NCBI GenBank assembly: GCA_964607705.1 | Contig: CAZSLI010000004.1 | Span: forward strand, 62,001-126,000 | Direction of reading: 5' to 3' | DNA from: CAZSLI01 sp964607705 | Lineage (GTDB): Bacteria > Actinomycetota > Coriobacteriia > Anaerosomatales > PHET01 | Length of the DNA: 64,000 bases | Part shown: positions 55,036-64,000 of the stretch, piece after piece | How positions within the stretch are numbered: the stretch's first letter is position 1 | How the letters are laid out: each line of letters starts with the position of its first letter | Notes under the pieces: generated by a model | Databases searched by the model: none | What the model was told of the DNA's origin: nothing | What the model saw: only the letters and a program-made list of their open reading frames with translations | Position numbers and translations under genes: made by a program

Positions 55036-56184
55036 ATGAAGCAGCCCCGAACGATAGTGCTGGCCTACGCCTCTGTCGGCTCCGGTCACCGCATTGCCGC
55101 CGAGGCGCTCGCCGCGGCGCTCGAGGACCGCGAAGGCGAGGACGTACACGTCGAGATCATGGACGTCCTCGCCTATACCAAGCTGCGGATCACAGGCGAC
55201 CGGCTGGCGGATACCTTCACCGGTCCGACCGCCGGCATCTACGACTGGGCCTGGGGCAACGCCGGCATCGGCCGCATGGGGCGCGCCCTCGGCGGCGGAT
55301 TCCTCTCGTGGAACTACCGAGCCTTCGAGCGGCGCGTCGCGGAGTTGGACCCCGACGCCGTCATCTGCACCCACGCACTACCGGCCGCCCTGACCGCGCG
55401 CCTCGTTCGCAAGGGCCACGCGACCTACCGTGTCGTGAGCGTGGCCACCGACTTCGGCGTCCACGGTTTCTGGCCCCGCCGAGGAGTCGCGCTGTACTGC
55501 TGTGCCGACGACGCATCGCGAGACGAACTCATCTCGCGGGGCACCCAGAGCGAGACTATCGCGGTGACCGGCATCCCGGTCCGGCCGCAGTTCACGCTCG
55601 AATACGACCTGGACGCCGCACGCCGTCACTTCGGACTTCCCTCGGACAAGCGCGTCATCCTGGCGCTGGCCGGCTCCACCATGCCGGGCCCCTATGAGCA
55701 CCTCAAGAACGCGCTCGCCGTCTCACTACCCGCACTGGCGTCCCTACCCAACACGTCGGTGGCCATCGTCACCGGCCAGGACGATCGCTACGCCGAGGAA
55801 CTGCGCACCCGGGCTGCCGGATTCGGCACGACGAACGTGCTCGTGCTCGGCTACGTCGAACGCATGGCGCCGCTGATGGCGACGGCCGACCTCGTACTCG
55901 CGAAGCCGGGTGGCATGGTGTGCGCCGAGTGCGTTGCCGCCGGGCTGCCGCTGGTGCTGGTGGGACCGGCCATAGGCCAGGAGCGCGCGAATGCCGAGGC
56001 GCTCACGAAAGCCGGCGCCGCCCTCTATGCCGCCGACCCCCGCACAGTAGCGGAGTACGCCCGAAAGGCGATCTCAAAGCCCGCCCGTCTGGCGAAGTTG
56101 CGCGAGGGCGCTCAGGCGGTCGGCCGGCCCTTCGCCACCAGCGACATCACCGAGCGTATCGCCGCGCTGATCGGGCTGGCGTAG
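55036..56184 (+). CDS. GT28-like glycolipid glycosyltransferase (MGDG synthase type)
   Basis: A 382-residue GT-B glycosyltransferase. The N-terminal MGDG-synthase domain has the G-S-G-H-R-x-A-A-E-A-L motif (residues 16-26) and a [10 protein letters not shown] segment. The C-terminal GT28 domain has the nucleotide-sugar site around [19 protein letters not shown]. Relatives add glucose or galactose to diacylglycerol (processive diacylglycerol glycosyltransferases) or act as MurG. Peripheral to the inner membrane. The short spacing from TATAGT suggests a leaderless start. It is a single gene closed by a terminator. Confidence 0.87.
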   Translation: MKQPRTIVLAYASVGSGHRIAAEALAAALEDREGEDVHVEIMDVLAYTKLRITGDRLADTFTGPTAGIYDWAWGNAGIGRMGRALGGGFLSWNYRAFERRVAELDPDAVICTHALPAALTARLVRKGHATYRVVSVATDFGVHGFWPRRGVALYCCADDASRDELISRGTQSETIAVTGIPVRPQFTLEYDLDAARRHFGLPSDKRVILALAGSTMPGPYEHLKNALAVSLPALASLPNTSVAIVTGQDDRYAEELRTRAAGFGTTNVLVLGYVERMAPLMATADLVLAKPGGMVCAECVAAGLPLVLVGPAIGQERANAEALTKAGAALYAADPRTVAEYARKAISKPARLAKLREGAQAVGRPFATSDITERIAALIGLA

Positions 56185-56195
56185 CGAGAAACGAA

Positions 56196-56223
56196 CGAGG
56201 GCCCCGGTTGCCCGGAGCCCTCG
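56196..56223. terminator. Bidirectional hairpin between the glycosyltransferase and groEL
   Basis: CGAGGGC-c-CCGG, loop TTGC, CCGG-a-GCCCTCG: an 11-bp stem with one mismatch, placed between two converging genes. Confidence 0.7.
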
Positions 56224-56255
56224 AATCGATCTAACTGCGGCTGGATGCCGGCTGG

Positions 56256-57911
<1,656 letters not shown>

Positions 57912-57966
57912 TTACCTTGGGATAATCACTGGCATGCGGGCCGCCGAAGCGACCTGCGTGGGGGTC

Positions 57967-58260
57967 CTAGCCCTCGACGACCGCGTAGATGTCGTCGGCA
58001 CGGAGGATGAGGTAGTCCTCGCCCTCGACCTTGACCTCGGTACCGCCGTACTTGCTGTAGATGACGGTGTCGCCGACCTTCACGTCGAGAGCGATACGCT
58101 TCTCGCCGTCCTCGTCCCACTTGCCCTCACCGACTGCGATGACGGTGCCCTTCTGCGGCTTCTCTTTCGCGGTGTCGGCAAGAATGAGTCCCGACTTGGT
58201 CTGGGTCTCGGCCTCCGCCTGCTTCACGATCACGCGATCGCTCAGGGGCTTCAGGTTCAT
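57967..58260 (-). CDS. groES: Co-chaperonin GroES
   Basis: A 97-residue co-chaperonin: [11 protein letters not shown] start, the mobile loop with [18 protein letters not shown], and the C-terminal strand [23 protein letters not shown] precedes the ATG at 58260; longer open frames overlap the regulatory region. It is the first gene of the groESL unit, below the CIRCE-like element. Confidence 0.97.
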   Translation of the reverse strand: MNLKPLSDRVIVKQAEAETQTKSGLILADTAKEKPQKGTVIAVGEGKWDEDGEKRIALDVKVGDTVIYSKYGGTEVKVEGEDYLILRADDIYAVVEG

Positions 58261-58384
58261 CGACGTCCCTCCTAAGTGCTCGTTCTCGGTCATTGCTCCG
58301 GACGATCGTCCGGGCGGTTCCCATGTGCGCCGCGAGGTACATACCCGTCCGACGGTCGTCGTCCGCGATGTCCCCCCTCGACTG

Positions 58385-58411
58385 CTGGCACTCCGCCTCT
58401 CCGACTGCCAG
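58385..58411 (-). promoter_or_regulatory. CIRCE-like HrcA operator of groESL
   Basis: On the plus strand CTGGCACTC-N9-GACTGCCAG, compared with the CIRCE consensus TTAGCACTC-N9-GAGTGCTAA: 7/9 and 6/9 matches with exact N9 spacing. It lies directly downstream of the predicted -10 box, as expected for repression by HrcA. Confidence 0.65.
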
Positions 58412-58420
58412 CACTGTAGG

Positions 58421-58450
58421 ATTCTACCTATCAAGTGGTGATGGACTCAA
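58421..58450 (-). promoter_or_regulatory. groESL promoter
   Basis: TTGAGT (58445-58450) and TAGAAT (58421-58426) on the minus strand with an 18-base spacer. Confidence 0.55.
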
Positions 58451-58553
58451 TAGGCTCTACCAGCGACTTTTTGAAGTGGGTTGAGTGCCGGACACTCAGA
58501 TTCCGACCAGCGCCGAGACGAACACGCCCGCGGGCGACACGGCGAGGGTGAGG

Positions 58554-58591
58554 GTCTGTGGCGCCGCGATCTGCGGGCGCCCCCCACAGAC
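58554..58591 (-). terminator. Hairpin after the rimI-tsaD gene
   Basis: GTCTGTGGCGCC pairs with a counterpart that has a four-base G insertion on the minus strand, 12 bases past the tsaD stop. The remainder of the 58261-58602 gap holds the groES promoter and operator; no further gene was found. Confidence 0.55.
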
Positions 58592-58602
58592 ACGTGTGCC
58601 CC

Positions 58603-60135
58603 CTAGGAAGCGGGCGTGTCCAGTCTCAGCCCGGGAAGTGCCTCGGCGTCGAGCCCCAGTCGGTCGCCCCGCAAGAAGCGATGGTGCGCCGCAACGGCGA
58701 TCATCGCCGCGTTGTCGGTGCACAGGTGGAACGGCGGCACGCTGACGTGCACGCCCAGCGGCTCGATGGCCGCCCTGAGGGCCTCGCGCAACGACGGATT
58801 GGCCGCAACACCGCCAGCCAGGCAGAACGAACGGGCACCTGTCTCCTCGACCGCGCGCACAGCCTTGGCCACCTGCACATCGACCACTGCGGCCTGGAAG
58901 CTCGCGGCCAGGTCCGGCACGTCGATCTCGCGGCCGGCTTCACGCTCGTGACGGATGTGGTTGATAACGGCCGTCTTGAGTCCCGACAGCGAGAAGCGGT
59001 AGTCGCCACTCTTGAGCATCGCGCGCGGGAAGTCGATTGCCTTGGGATCACCCTCCTCGGCAAGCTTCGAGAGGATGGGCCCTCCCGGATAACCCAAGCC
59101 GAGGACCTTGGCGACCTTGTCGAACGCTTCACCCGCTGCGTCGTCGAGCGTCTCCCCCATCGTGCGGTAGACGCCCCACTCGGGCATGTGCACGAGCGAG
59201 GTGTGACCGCCGGACACTACCAGTGCCACGAGTGGCGGACCAACCCGGTCATCGGCGAGCACGTTGGCGAAGATGTGGCCCTCAAGGTGGTTCACGCCCA
59301 CGAGCGGGAGTCCCGTGGCCATCGCGAGCCCCTTGGCGTACGCGACGCCCACGACGAGGGCCCCCACGAGACCGGGACCATAGGTCACGGCGATGGCGTC
59401 GAGCTCGTAGAACCGCATCGGACGACCGAGAGCGGCTGCCTGCCCTGCGGACTCCATCGCCTCGTCCACGACGCCGACGATCGCCTCGGTATGCTTGCGG
59501 CTCGCGATCTCCGGGACGACGCCGCCGAACCGCGCATGGAAGTCGATCTGAGTGGCGACGACATTCGCAAGCAGCGTGTCGTTGCCACGGATGACGGCGG
59601 CCGCGGTCTCGTCGCACGACGACTCGATCGCGAGGATCGTCAGTTTCGCCGGATCGACCGGTGCCGCCGTGGCATCGCCCAGGGGCCGGGCCGGGCCGGT
59701 CAGCTCGCCCCACATGATGAGAGCGTCCTCGCCGTCCTCCGGGTAGTAGCCCGGTCGACGGCCCACCGACTCGAGGCCGAGTGACTCGTAGAGCGCAATG
59801 GCTGCGGCGTTCGACGGGCGTACCTCTAGGGTGACCCGTTCGGCACCTCTGGCGGCGGCCTTGGCCAGCAGCGCCTCGGTGAGGCGTCGCCCCACGCCAC
59901 GCCCGCGCTCGTCGGCGACCACCGCGAGATTCATCACGTGCGCCTCGTCGGCGTTGACCCAGATACCTCCATAGCCGATCACGCGACCGGCCTCCTCAGC
60001 GACGAGCCAGCCGCGGTCGCTCCGCGCGAGGTCGTCGGCGAAGGACGCCTCGCTCCACGGGTCGCGGAACGCGGCATGCTCGATCGCGGCAACCTGCAGG
60101 ATGTCGCGCTCGGTCATCGCTCGCAGGATGATCAC
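58603..60135 (-). CDS. tsaD: Fused RimI acetyltransferase - TsaD (t6A synthase catalytic subunit)
   Basis: A 510-residue fusion. Residues 1-148 are a GNAT acetyltransferase of the RimI type, with the acetyl-CoA motif R-G-R-G-V-G-R-R-L and YESLGLESVGRR. Residues about 165-510 are TsaD, which transfers the threonylcarbamoyl group to A37 of tRNAs. It shows ESSCDET (171-177), the metal ligands H283 and H287 in N-H-L-E-G-H, VSGGHTSL and GGVAANPSLR. In most bacteria rimI and tsaD are separate neighbours; the joined form is known from Coriobacteriia-like actinobacteria. The ATG overlaps the tsaB stop (ATGA). Both catalytic parts appear intact. Confidence 0.95.
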   Translation of the reverse strand: MIILRAMTERDILQVAAIEHAAFRDPWSEASFADDLARSDRGWLVAEEAGRVIGYGGIWVNADEAHVMNLAVVADERGRGVGRRLTEALLAKAAARGAERVTLEVRPSNAAAIALYESLGLESVGRRPGYYPEDGEDALIMWGELTGPARPLGDATAAPVDPAKLTILAIESSCDETAAAVIRGNDTLLANVVATQIDFHARFGGVVPEIASRKHTEAIVGVVDEAMESAGQAAALGRPMRFYELDAIAVTYGPGLVGALVVGVAYAKGLAMATGLPLVGVNHLEGHIFANVLADDRVGPPLVALVVSGGHTSLVHMPEWGVYRTMGETLDDAAGEAFDKVAKVLGLGYPGGPILSKLAEEGDPKAIDFPRAMLKSGDYRFSLSGLKTAVINHIRHEREAGREIDVPDLAASFQAAVVDVQVAKAVRAVEETGARSFCLAGGVAANPSLREALRAAIEPLGVHVSVPPFHLCTDNAAMIAVAAHHRFLRGDRLGLDAEALPGLRLDTPAS

Positions 60136-60908
60136 GAAGCGCCCCCCGCGACACCGCTACCGGGCGGCGGGCCGCTCGGCAGACCGGAGCGCGTGCGCTC
60201 GGCCTCCTCGGCATCCGACAGGCGCGTGTAGACCGGCAGGACGGTGCCCGGCTCGCCATCGCCGAGACGGTCCTTTTCGGCCGCGGCGAGAAACGCCGCC
60301 AGCAGCGAGACACCGGTGGGTGACCACAGCTCCCGCGGAGCAAGCGCGTCCTCGCCGAGTACGTCGGTGAACACCTCCGCGTGCTTCGCGAGGCCGTTGC
60401 CGGTCAGGAGTATCTGACCGGCGTGGGCGCGCCACTCCTCGGCAGCGTCAGCAGGCTTGGCGACACGGTCGGGAGTGAGCCGCTCGGCTCGATGGCCCGA
60501 ACAGCGGAACAGCGCCGGGTAGACTTCGCCGCGCATGGCATCTCCCACGACGCCGAGCAGCCCTTCGCGACCGGCGAATCGCCACGCAACAGCATCGAGA
60601 GTGCCGACGCCGTACATGGGCACCCCGAGTCCGTGGGCAAGCCCCTTGGCGACCGCGACCCCGATGCGCACGCCGGTGAACGAACCAGGACCCAGCCCGA
60701 CCACGATCTCGCCCACGTCGGAGATCGCCATGCGGTTCTCGTTGAGCAGGTCCTCGGCGACCAGCAGCACTTTCGAGAGCGCCGCGCGAGGCGCTTCGAT
60801 CTCGGCCGAGCCCCAGACGGTGAGGAATCCGTCACTGTGGACGCCGAGCGATACGACCGTCGTCTCGGTGGCCGTGTCGAGCGCTAGCGCGAGCCGCGGC
60901 CCGGTCAT
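60132..60908 (-). CDS. tsaB: t6A biosynthesis protein TsaB
   Basis: A 258-residue ASKHA-fold partner of TsaD. The N-terminal A-L-D-T-A-T-E-T-T and the G-L-G-P-G-S-F-T-G-V-R-I-G segment (about residues 72-84) are diagnostic. A C-terminal Pro/Gly-rich tail of about 20 residues follows the VLPVYTRLSDAEE block. It stabilises TsaD and recruits TsaE. ATG 60908 overlaps the tsaE stop by ATGA; longer in-frame starts lie inside tsaE. Confidence 0.94.
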   Translation of the reverse strand: MTGPRLALALDTATETTVVSLGVHSDGFLTVWGSAEIEAPRAALSKVLLVAEDLLNENRMAISDVGEIVVGLGPGSFTGVRIGVAVAKGLAHGLGVPMYGVGTLDAVAWRFAGREGLLGVVGDAMRGEVYPALFRCSGHRAERLTPDRVAKPADAAEEWRAHAGQILLTGNGLAKHAEVFTDVLGEDALAPRELWSPTGVSLLAAFLAAAEKDRLGDGEPGTVLPVYTRLSDAEEAERTRSGLPSGPPPGSGVAGGAS

Positions 60909-61405
60909 CGCGCCACCCCGGGGCCACTGCCGTTGCTGGTCCAGGCGCGGGTCCATGTGGCGAGCAGCTCCTCGCCGCGCGGCCCGAGCGCTGTGGCCTC
61001 GACAGCGCGGACCTCGTCGCCCTCGATGCGCAGCACCACGGCGAGTCCGTCGGCGGGCGCGGCGTCGGGGAAGCGATCGCCCCACTCAACGACCGCTATG
61101 CCGTCGGCCTCCAGGACGCCGAAATAATCGAGGTCCTCGAGTTGCCACGCATGCTCGAGCCGGTAGAGGTCGAAGTGGTATAGCGGGATTCGTCCCTCGT
61201 GGACGAGCAGGATGTTGAAGGTCGGGCTGGTCACCGGTTCTGCGACGCCGAGCCCCGCAGCGAGCCCCTTCGTCAGCTGGGTCTTGCCCGCGCCCAGGTC
61301 ACCCGAGAGCAGCACGACGTCGCCCGGGCGCGCAAGCTCTCCCAGGTACGAACCGAGTCGCCGCGTCTCCTCGGCAGAGGCGGTATGCAGAGTGGCTGAC
61401 GGCAC
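60905..61405 (-). CDS. tsaE: t6A biosynthesis ATPase TsaE
   Basis: A 166-residue P-loop ATPase. Walker A reads G-D-L-G-A-G-K-T, followed by the P-T-F-x-I switch-like motif and the Y-H-F-D-L-Y-R-L segment unique to TsaE, then VVEWGDRFP with a Trp-Gly-x-Arg that contacts TsaB/TsaD. It resets the TsaB-TsaD complex. The start is a GTG sharing a base with the UDG stop. The C-terminal 25 residues are extra. Confidence 0.94.
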   Translation of the reverse strand: MPSATLHTASAEETRRLGSYLGELARPGDVVLLSGDLGAGKTQLTKGLAAGLGVAEPVTSPTFNILLVHEGRIPLYHFDLYRLEHAWQLEDLDYFGVLEADGIAVVEWGDRFPDAAPADGLAVVLRIEGDEVRAVEATALGPRGEELLATWTRAWTSNGSGPGVAR

Positions 61406-62031
61406 TAGAACAGCGCCTCCGTGGCCGGCGGTGACGAAACGTCCGCAAGAGGCGGCGTGCCGAGGATCTCTCCGAGCCGGGCGAAGTCCTCGAAGAGCGC
61501 GTCACGCTTGGATCGGTCGTAGATTGCGGCAGCCGGGTGGTAGACCGGCAACACTTCGAAACGGCCGACCTGCCTCGTCACACCGTGCAGCTTCGTGATC
61601 CCCTCATCGGTCTCAAGGACGAATCGTGTGGCGAAGTTGCCGAGGGTCACGATGATCTCCGGGCAGACAAGTCGTATCTGCTCGAGAAGGTACGGGGTGC
61701 ATGTCGCGATCTCAGCCGGCAGCGGGTCACGGTTCTTGGGAGGCCGGCACTTGAGCACGTTCGCGATGTAGACCTGCTCACGCCTGAGGCCCGCGTGCGC
61801 TAGGAGCTCATCGAGGAACCTTCCTGCCGCACCCACGAACGGCTGGCCGGTCAGGTCCTCGTTCCTGCCAGGCGCCTCGCCGATGATCAACACCCGCGCG
61901 TGAGGATCTCCCACGCCGAAGACGAGCGTCGTGCGGGTGTCAGCCAGTCCGCAACGCGTGCAGTCGCCGATGAGCTCACGCAGCTCCTCGAGCGACTCCA
62001 CGCCGAGACCTGTCGGGGCCCCTAGATCCAC
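61405..62031 (-). CDS. Type 4 uracil-DNA glycosylase
   Basis: A 208-residue Fe-S uracil-DNA glycosylase removing uracil from DNA. Four cysteines (C24, C27, C95, C111) hold the [4Fe-4S] cluster. Catalytic motifs are G-E-A-P-G-R-N-E-D (51-59) and H-P-A-A-A-I-Y near 165. It starts with a GTG overlapping the nitroreductase stop. The C-terminal 15 residues are not conserved. Family 4 is typical of thermophiles and many actinobacteria. Confidence 0.95.
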   Translation of the reverse strand: MDLGAPTGLGVESLEELRELIGDCTRCGLADTRTTLVFGVGDPHARVLIIGEAPGRNEDLTGQPFVGAAGRFLDELLAHAGLRREQVYIANVLKCRPPKNRDPLPAEIATCTPYLLEQIRLVCPEIIVTLGNFATRFVLETDEGITKLHGVTRQVGRFEVLPVYHPAAAIYDRSKRDALFEDFARLGEILGTPPLADVSSPPATEALF

Positions 62032-62537
62032 GTAGTCACTTCGGACAACGGCCGCCGAGCAGGACGTCCCGCCGATTCCGCCGAGTAGCCGATGGGCAGC
62101 ACCGCGACCGGAGTGATCGGCGCCTGCACGCCGATCGACTCGCGCACGGCATTCTCATCGAAGGCCCCGATCCAGCACGAGGCGAGCCCGAGGTCGACGG
62201 CCGTCAGAAGGATCATCTCGGCGGCCGCTGCGGTGTCCTGGAGGCCGTAGAGGAACTCGCCACGGTCGCCGTAGCGAGCCGCGCAGGGCCGAGGGTCGAC
62301 GGAGACGACGATCACCACGGGTGCCGAGCTGGCCCAGCGCTGGCGCAGGGCCTCGGCCAACCGCTCGCGCGCCTCAAGCGTACGCACCACGGTGAAGCGC
62401 CACGGTTGGATGTTCCCGGCAGTGGGCGCCGTGATAGCGGCCTCCAGCAACTTCCTGACATCGGCGTCGCTCACGTCGAGCTTGGCGTTGAAATGCCTCA
62501 CGCTTCTGCGCTTGGCGATGACGTCCGCGAACTCCAT
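62022..62537 (-). CDS. Nitroreductase family flavoprotein
   Basis: A 171-residue FMN-dependent oxidoreductase. The R-R-S-V-R-H-F motif near residue 11 and P-T-A-G-N-I-Q-P-W-R-F near 37 bind FMN, and the D-L-G-L-A-S-C-W-I-G segment near 120 is typical. The short form fits the group acting on quinones, nitro compounds or related flavin substrates. ATG 62537 has GGAGG upstream; an upstream TTG codon in frame is not needed. Its end overlaps the UDG gene by 10 bases. Confidence 0.92.
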   Translation of the reverse strand: MEFADVIAKRRSVRHFNAKLDVSDADVRKLLEAAITAPTAGNIQPWRFTVVRTLEARERLAEALRQRWASSAPVVIVVSVDPRPCAARYGDRGEFLYGLQDTAAAAEMILLTAVDLGLASCWIGAFDENAVRESIGVQAPITPVAVLPIGYSAESAGRPARRPLSEVTTWI

Positions 62538-62666
62538 CAAGCCTCCAAGGGTGCGTGCCGCGAGATGCGGCCTGTCCCTTCATTCTATCCAAGCCACCGA
62601 CGTGGCGCACCGAGCGCGGCAGGGACGGCGCTCCCAATGTCGAACAACGCACCGAGGAGGTGGCCC

Positions 62667-63023
62667 ATGTATGACCATCACCCCGACGTCACTGATGAGG
62701 ACCTCGGGATCAGAGCGTTCCAGATCAAGAAGGCAAAGGCCGTCGAACGAGCGGTCGAGCGCATCCGCCACGGGCTGGGCCCGGCGTGGAAAGAGCTGAA
62801 CGACGACGAGATCGAGGAGCTCGAGTGGGTCCTGGGCGAGTTGTGGGCGTATGTCGCCCGTCATGACTGGGACGAGCTCCAGTTCAGCGGACTGATGCTC
62901 GGCGACGTCATCAAGATCCTGACCCTTGGGAGCCAGCTGCGGCGGCACGCGCGCAACAGCATCGACATCCTGCGCGAGGTCAACGACGTCATAGCGGCCC
63001 ATGGCCGGCCCTCCGCGGAGTAA
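62667..63023 (+). CDS. Hypothetical alpha-helical protein
   Basis: A 118-residue soluble protein, rich in charged residues and predicted to be mostly helical, with a histidine-rich start (Y-D-H-H-P). No domain is recognised. A strong GAGGAGG at 62654-62660 is spaced six bases from the ATG, so it is very probably translated. A terminator follows. The longer open frame upstream runs through the nitroreductase gene and is rejected. It is transcribed alone toward the V-ATPase genes. Confidence 0.72.
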   Translation: MYDHHPDVTDEDLGIRAFQIKKAKAVERAVERIRHGLGPAWKELNDDEIEELEWVLGELWAYVARHDWDELQFSGLMLGDVIKILTLGSQLRRHARNSIDILREVNDVIAAHGRPSAE

Positions 63024-63066
63024 TAGGCACGCGACCGGAGAGCGGCTCCGGATGAACCCGTAAACG

Positions 63067-63090
63067 AAGGGCGCCCCGAGGGGCGCCCTT
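63067..63090. terminator. Bidirectional terminator before the V-ATPase operon end
   Basis: AAGGGCGCCCC, loop GA, GGGGCGCCCTT: an 11-bp perfect stem between converging genes, with a T-rich tail on the plus strand. Confidence 0.75.
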
Positions 63091-63117
63091 GCTGTCTCTT
63101 CGGGAGGGCCCGCTACG

Positions 63118-63765
63118 TCAGCCTGCCTGGGCCGCCTTCTTGCGTTCGATCTTCTTCTTGACCTTCTTGAGCCGGAACAGGTCCTCGCGGGCCCGCTCGT
63201 CGAGCGTCTGGCTGATGTAGGACACCTGTTCGTGTAGCGAGGGGATCGTGACCTGTTCGAGCGCATTGACGCGGCGGTTGGTCTTGTTGATCTCCTCGCC
63301 GAGGCGCTTCAGCCGGGTCTCGATGTCCGCATACTCGATGATGACGTCGAGGATCTTCTCGAACTTCTCGGCGGACTCATCGACTCGTGATGAGACGCCG
63401 GTGACCGAGTAGCCACGCGTGAACGACGACTTCAGCGGGCTCTCACCCTTGGTCACCACTGGCACGGCCACGCCCATGATCTTGGTTCCGGCCATCTCCA
63501 CGGTGACCTCGCCCTTGGTGGCGAGCGCGGTCGACCGCAGTGCGACGGCACCGTCGACTGCCTTGGCCACCGCGAGCGAGTACTGAGCCTCCGACACCGA
63601 CTTCTGCAAGGAGCCGGAGAGCCGCAGCGTCTCGTCCATCACGGACATGAACTCGATCAGCAGCGCGTCACGCTTCTGCTTGAGCAGGTCCATGCCCTGC
63701 TGGGCCAGCGTTATCTGCTGCTTGCGCTCAAGCAGCTCTGCTCTGGTAGGCCGTACTTCCTCCAT
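63118..63765 (-). CDS. atpD: V-type ATP synthase/ATPase subunit D
   Basis: A 215-residue coiled-coil subunit forming the central stalk of the V/A-type rotary ATPase. The start P-T-R-A-E-L-L-E-R-K-Q-Q-I-x-L-A-x-Q-G-x-x-L-L-K-x-K-R-D-A-L region is characteristic, and the C-terminal helix NRRVNALEQVTIPSL completes the coiled coil. AAGGAG precedes the ATG and overlaps the end of the subunit B gene. It is the last gene of the operon, followed by a terminator. Confidence 0.96.
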   Translation of the reverse strand: MEEVRPTRAELLERKQQITLAQQGMDLLKQKRDALLIEFMSVMDETLRLSGSLQKSVSEAQYSLAVAKAVDGAVALRSTALATKGEVTVEMAGTKIMGVAVPVVTKGESPLKSSFTRGYSVTGVSSRVDESAEKFEKILDVIIEYADIETRLKRLGEEINKTNRRVNALEQVTIPSLHEQVSYISQTLDERAREDLFRLKKVKKKIERKKAAQAG

Positions 63766-63774
63766 CGCAGCTCC

Positions 63775-64000
63775 TTATGCGCTCGCGGCGATGTCGGCCT
63801 GCTCGGCAGCGCCGCCCTTGTGATCGGGATGGTAGGCGTCGATGAAGTCGCGTACGCGCTTGAGCTCGCTCATCGGCAGCCCGGCCATCAGGTCCCAGCC
63901 GATGTCGAGCGTCTCCTCGATCGTCCGGCCCTCCTGACCCTGGCCGACGATGCGTGCCTCGAACTCGTCGGCGAAGCGCAGATAGGCGCGGTCAACGTCG
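63775..64000 (-). CDS. atpB: V-type ATP synthase/ATPase subunit B, partial (N-terminus cut)
   Basis: The last 75 residues of the regulatory B subunit are visible: [14 protein letters not shown], then [16 protein letters not shown] and a final L-K-R-V-R-D-F-I segment, all typical of the V/A-ATPase B C-terminal domain. The TAA stop lies nine bases before the subunit D start. Together with D this shows the cell uses a V/A-type rotary enzyme. Confidence 0.92.
   Translation of the reverse strand, partial: DVDRAYLRFADEFEARIVGQGQEGRTIEETLDIGWDLMAGLPMSELKRVRDFIDAYHPDHKGGAAEQADIAASA

Noticed and set aside
53898..55697. 599-codon plus-strand frame across ychF and the glycosyltransferase
   Set aside because: It runs antisense through ychF and then out of frame through the next gene; no coherent domain.

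Overview
High-GC bacterial chromosome segment with dense, mostly minus-strand operons full of 4-nt ATGA or GTGA overlaps. The gene content points to an anaerobic or facultative actinobacterium, most likely of the Coriobacteriia/OPB41 type. The evidence is a DUF2469 protein, a GuaB3-type IMP dehydrogenase beside guaA, a 6C-like RNA, a fused RimI-TsaD, a V-type (not F-type) ATPase, acetogen-style MetV/MetF and the DUF39 homocysteine route. The lineage is inferred from gene families. No rRNA, tRNA, CRISPR array, insertion sequence or prophage gene was seen. A run of 100 N (19109-19208) marks an assembly gap.

1-7 kb: a truncated ferredoxin, a CPBP membrane protease, ligA, a DUF2469 protein and a UPF0280 protein, then a plus-strand diguanylate cyclase with a ferritin-like N-terminus, and lipA. 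7-16.3 kb: lpd, then a methionine region. An Rrf2 regulator precedes hcyBio (DUF39), a NIL-ferredoxin, a small membrane protein and metH; wecB lies between these and metV-metF. Together they could make homocysteine from a sulfur donor without the usual O-acyl-homoserine route and methylate it with methyl-THF. 16.4-26.8 kb: a mixed set with NUDIX, DMT exporter, PASTA and SHOCT proteins, a PadR regulator with an iron-sulfur flavoprotein, apgM, a self-regulated TetR with a NapH-like ferredoxin, a DUF1089 protein, thrC, a lipoprotein nuclease and YqeY.

26.8-34.4 kb: an acyltransferase, quinone-tail genes (UbiA-like and UbiE/MenG, coupled), an ATP-grasp ligase near an N-formylglutamate-amidohydrolase-like gene, a methyltransferase, nhaA and a GNAT. 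An RNA gene with four C-rich hairpin loops (6C-like) fills the gap at 34.54-34.69 kb. 34.7-40.8 kb: a full phosphate regulon, with pstSCAB on the minus strand and a divergent PhoB/PhoR-type pair on the plus strand, separated by a Pho-box-like region. 40.9-48.8 kb: PAP2 phosphatase, CBS-containing family II pyrophosphatase, PcrA helicase, a HAD protein, a GH1 glycosidase, a zinc-ribbon protein, DAHP synthase and chorismate mutase.

49-64 kb: a D,D-carboxypeptidase coupled to guaA and guaB3 (the latter behind a long structured leader), YggT, YchF, a GT28-like glycolipid glycosyltransferase, groES/groEL behind a CIRCE-like operator, the t6A genes tsaE-tsaB-(rimI-tsaD) with type-4 UDG and a nitroreductase, a hypothetical gene, and the end of a V-ATPase operon (subunits B and D). 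Two window-wide signals deserve attention: the octamer GCCGAGGA/TCCTCGGC is heavily repeated on both strands, and several genes have a -10 hexamer only 6-9 nt before the start codon, suggesting leaderless mRNAs.
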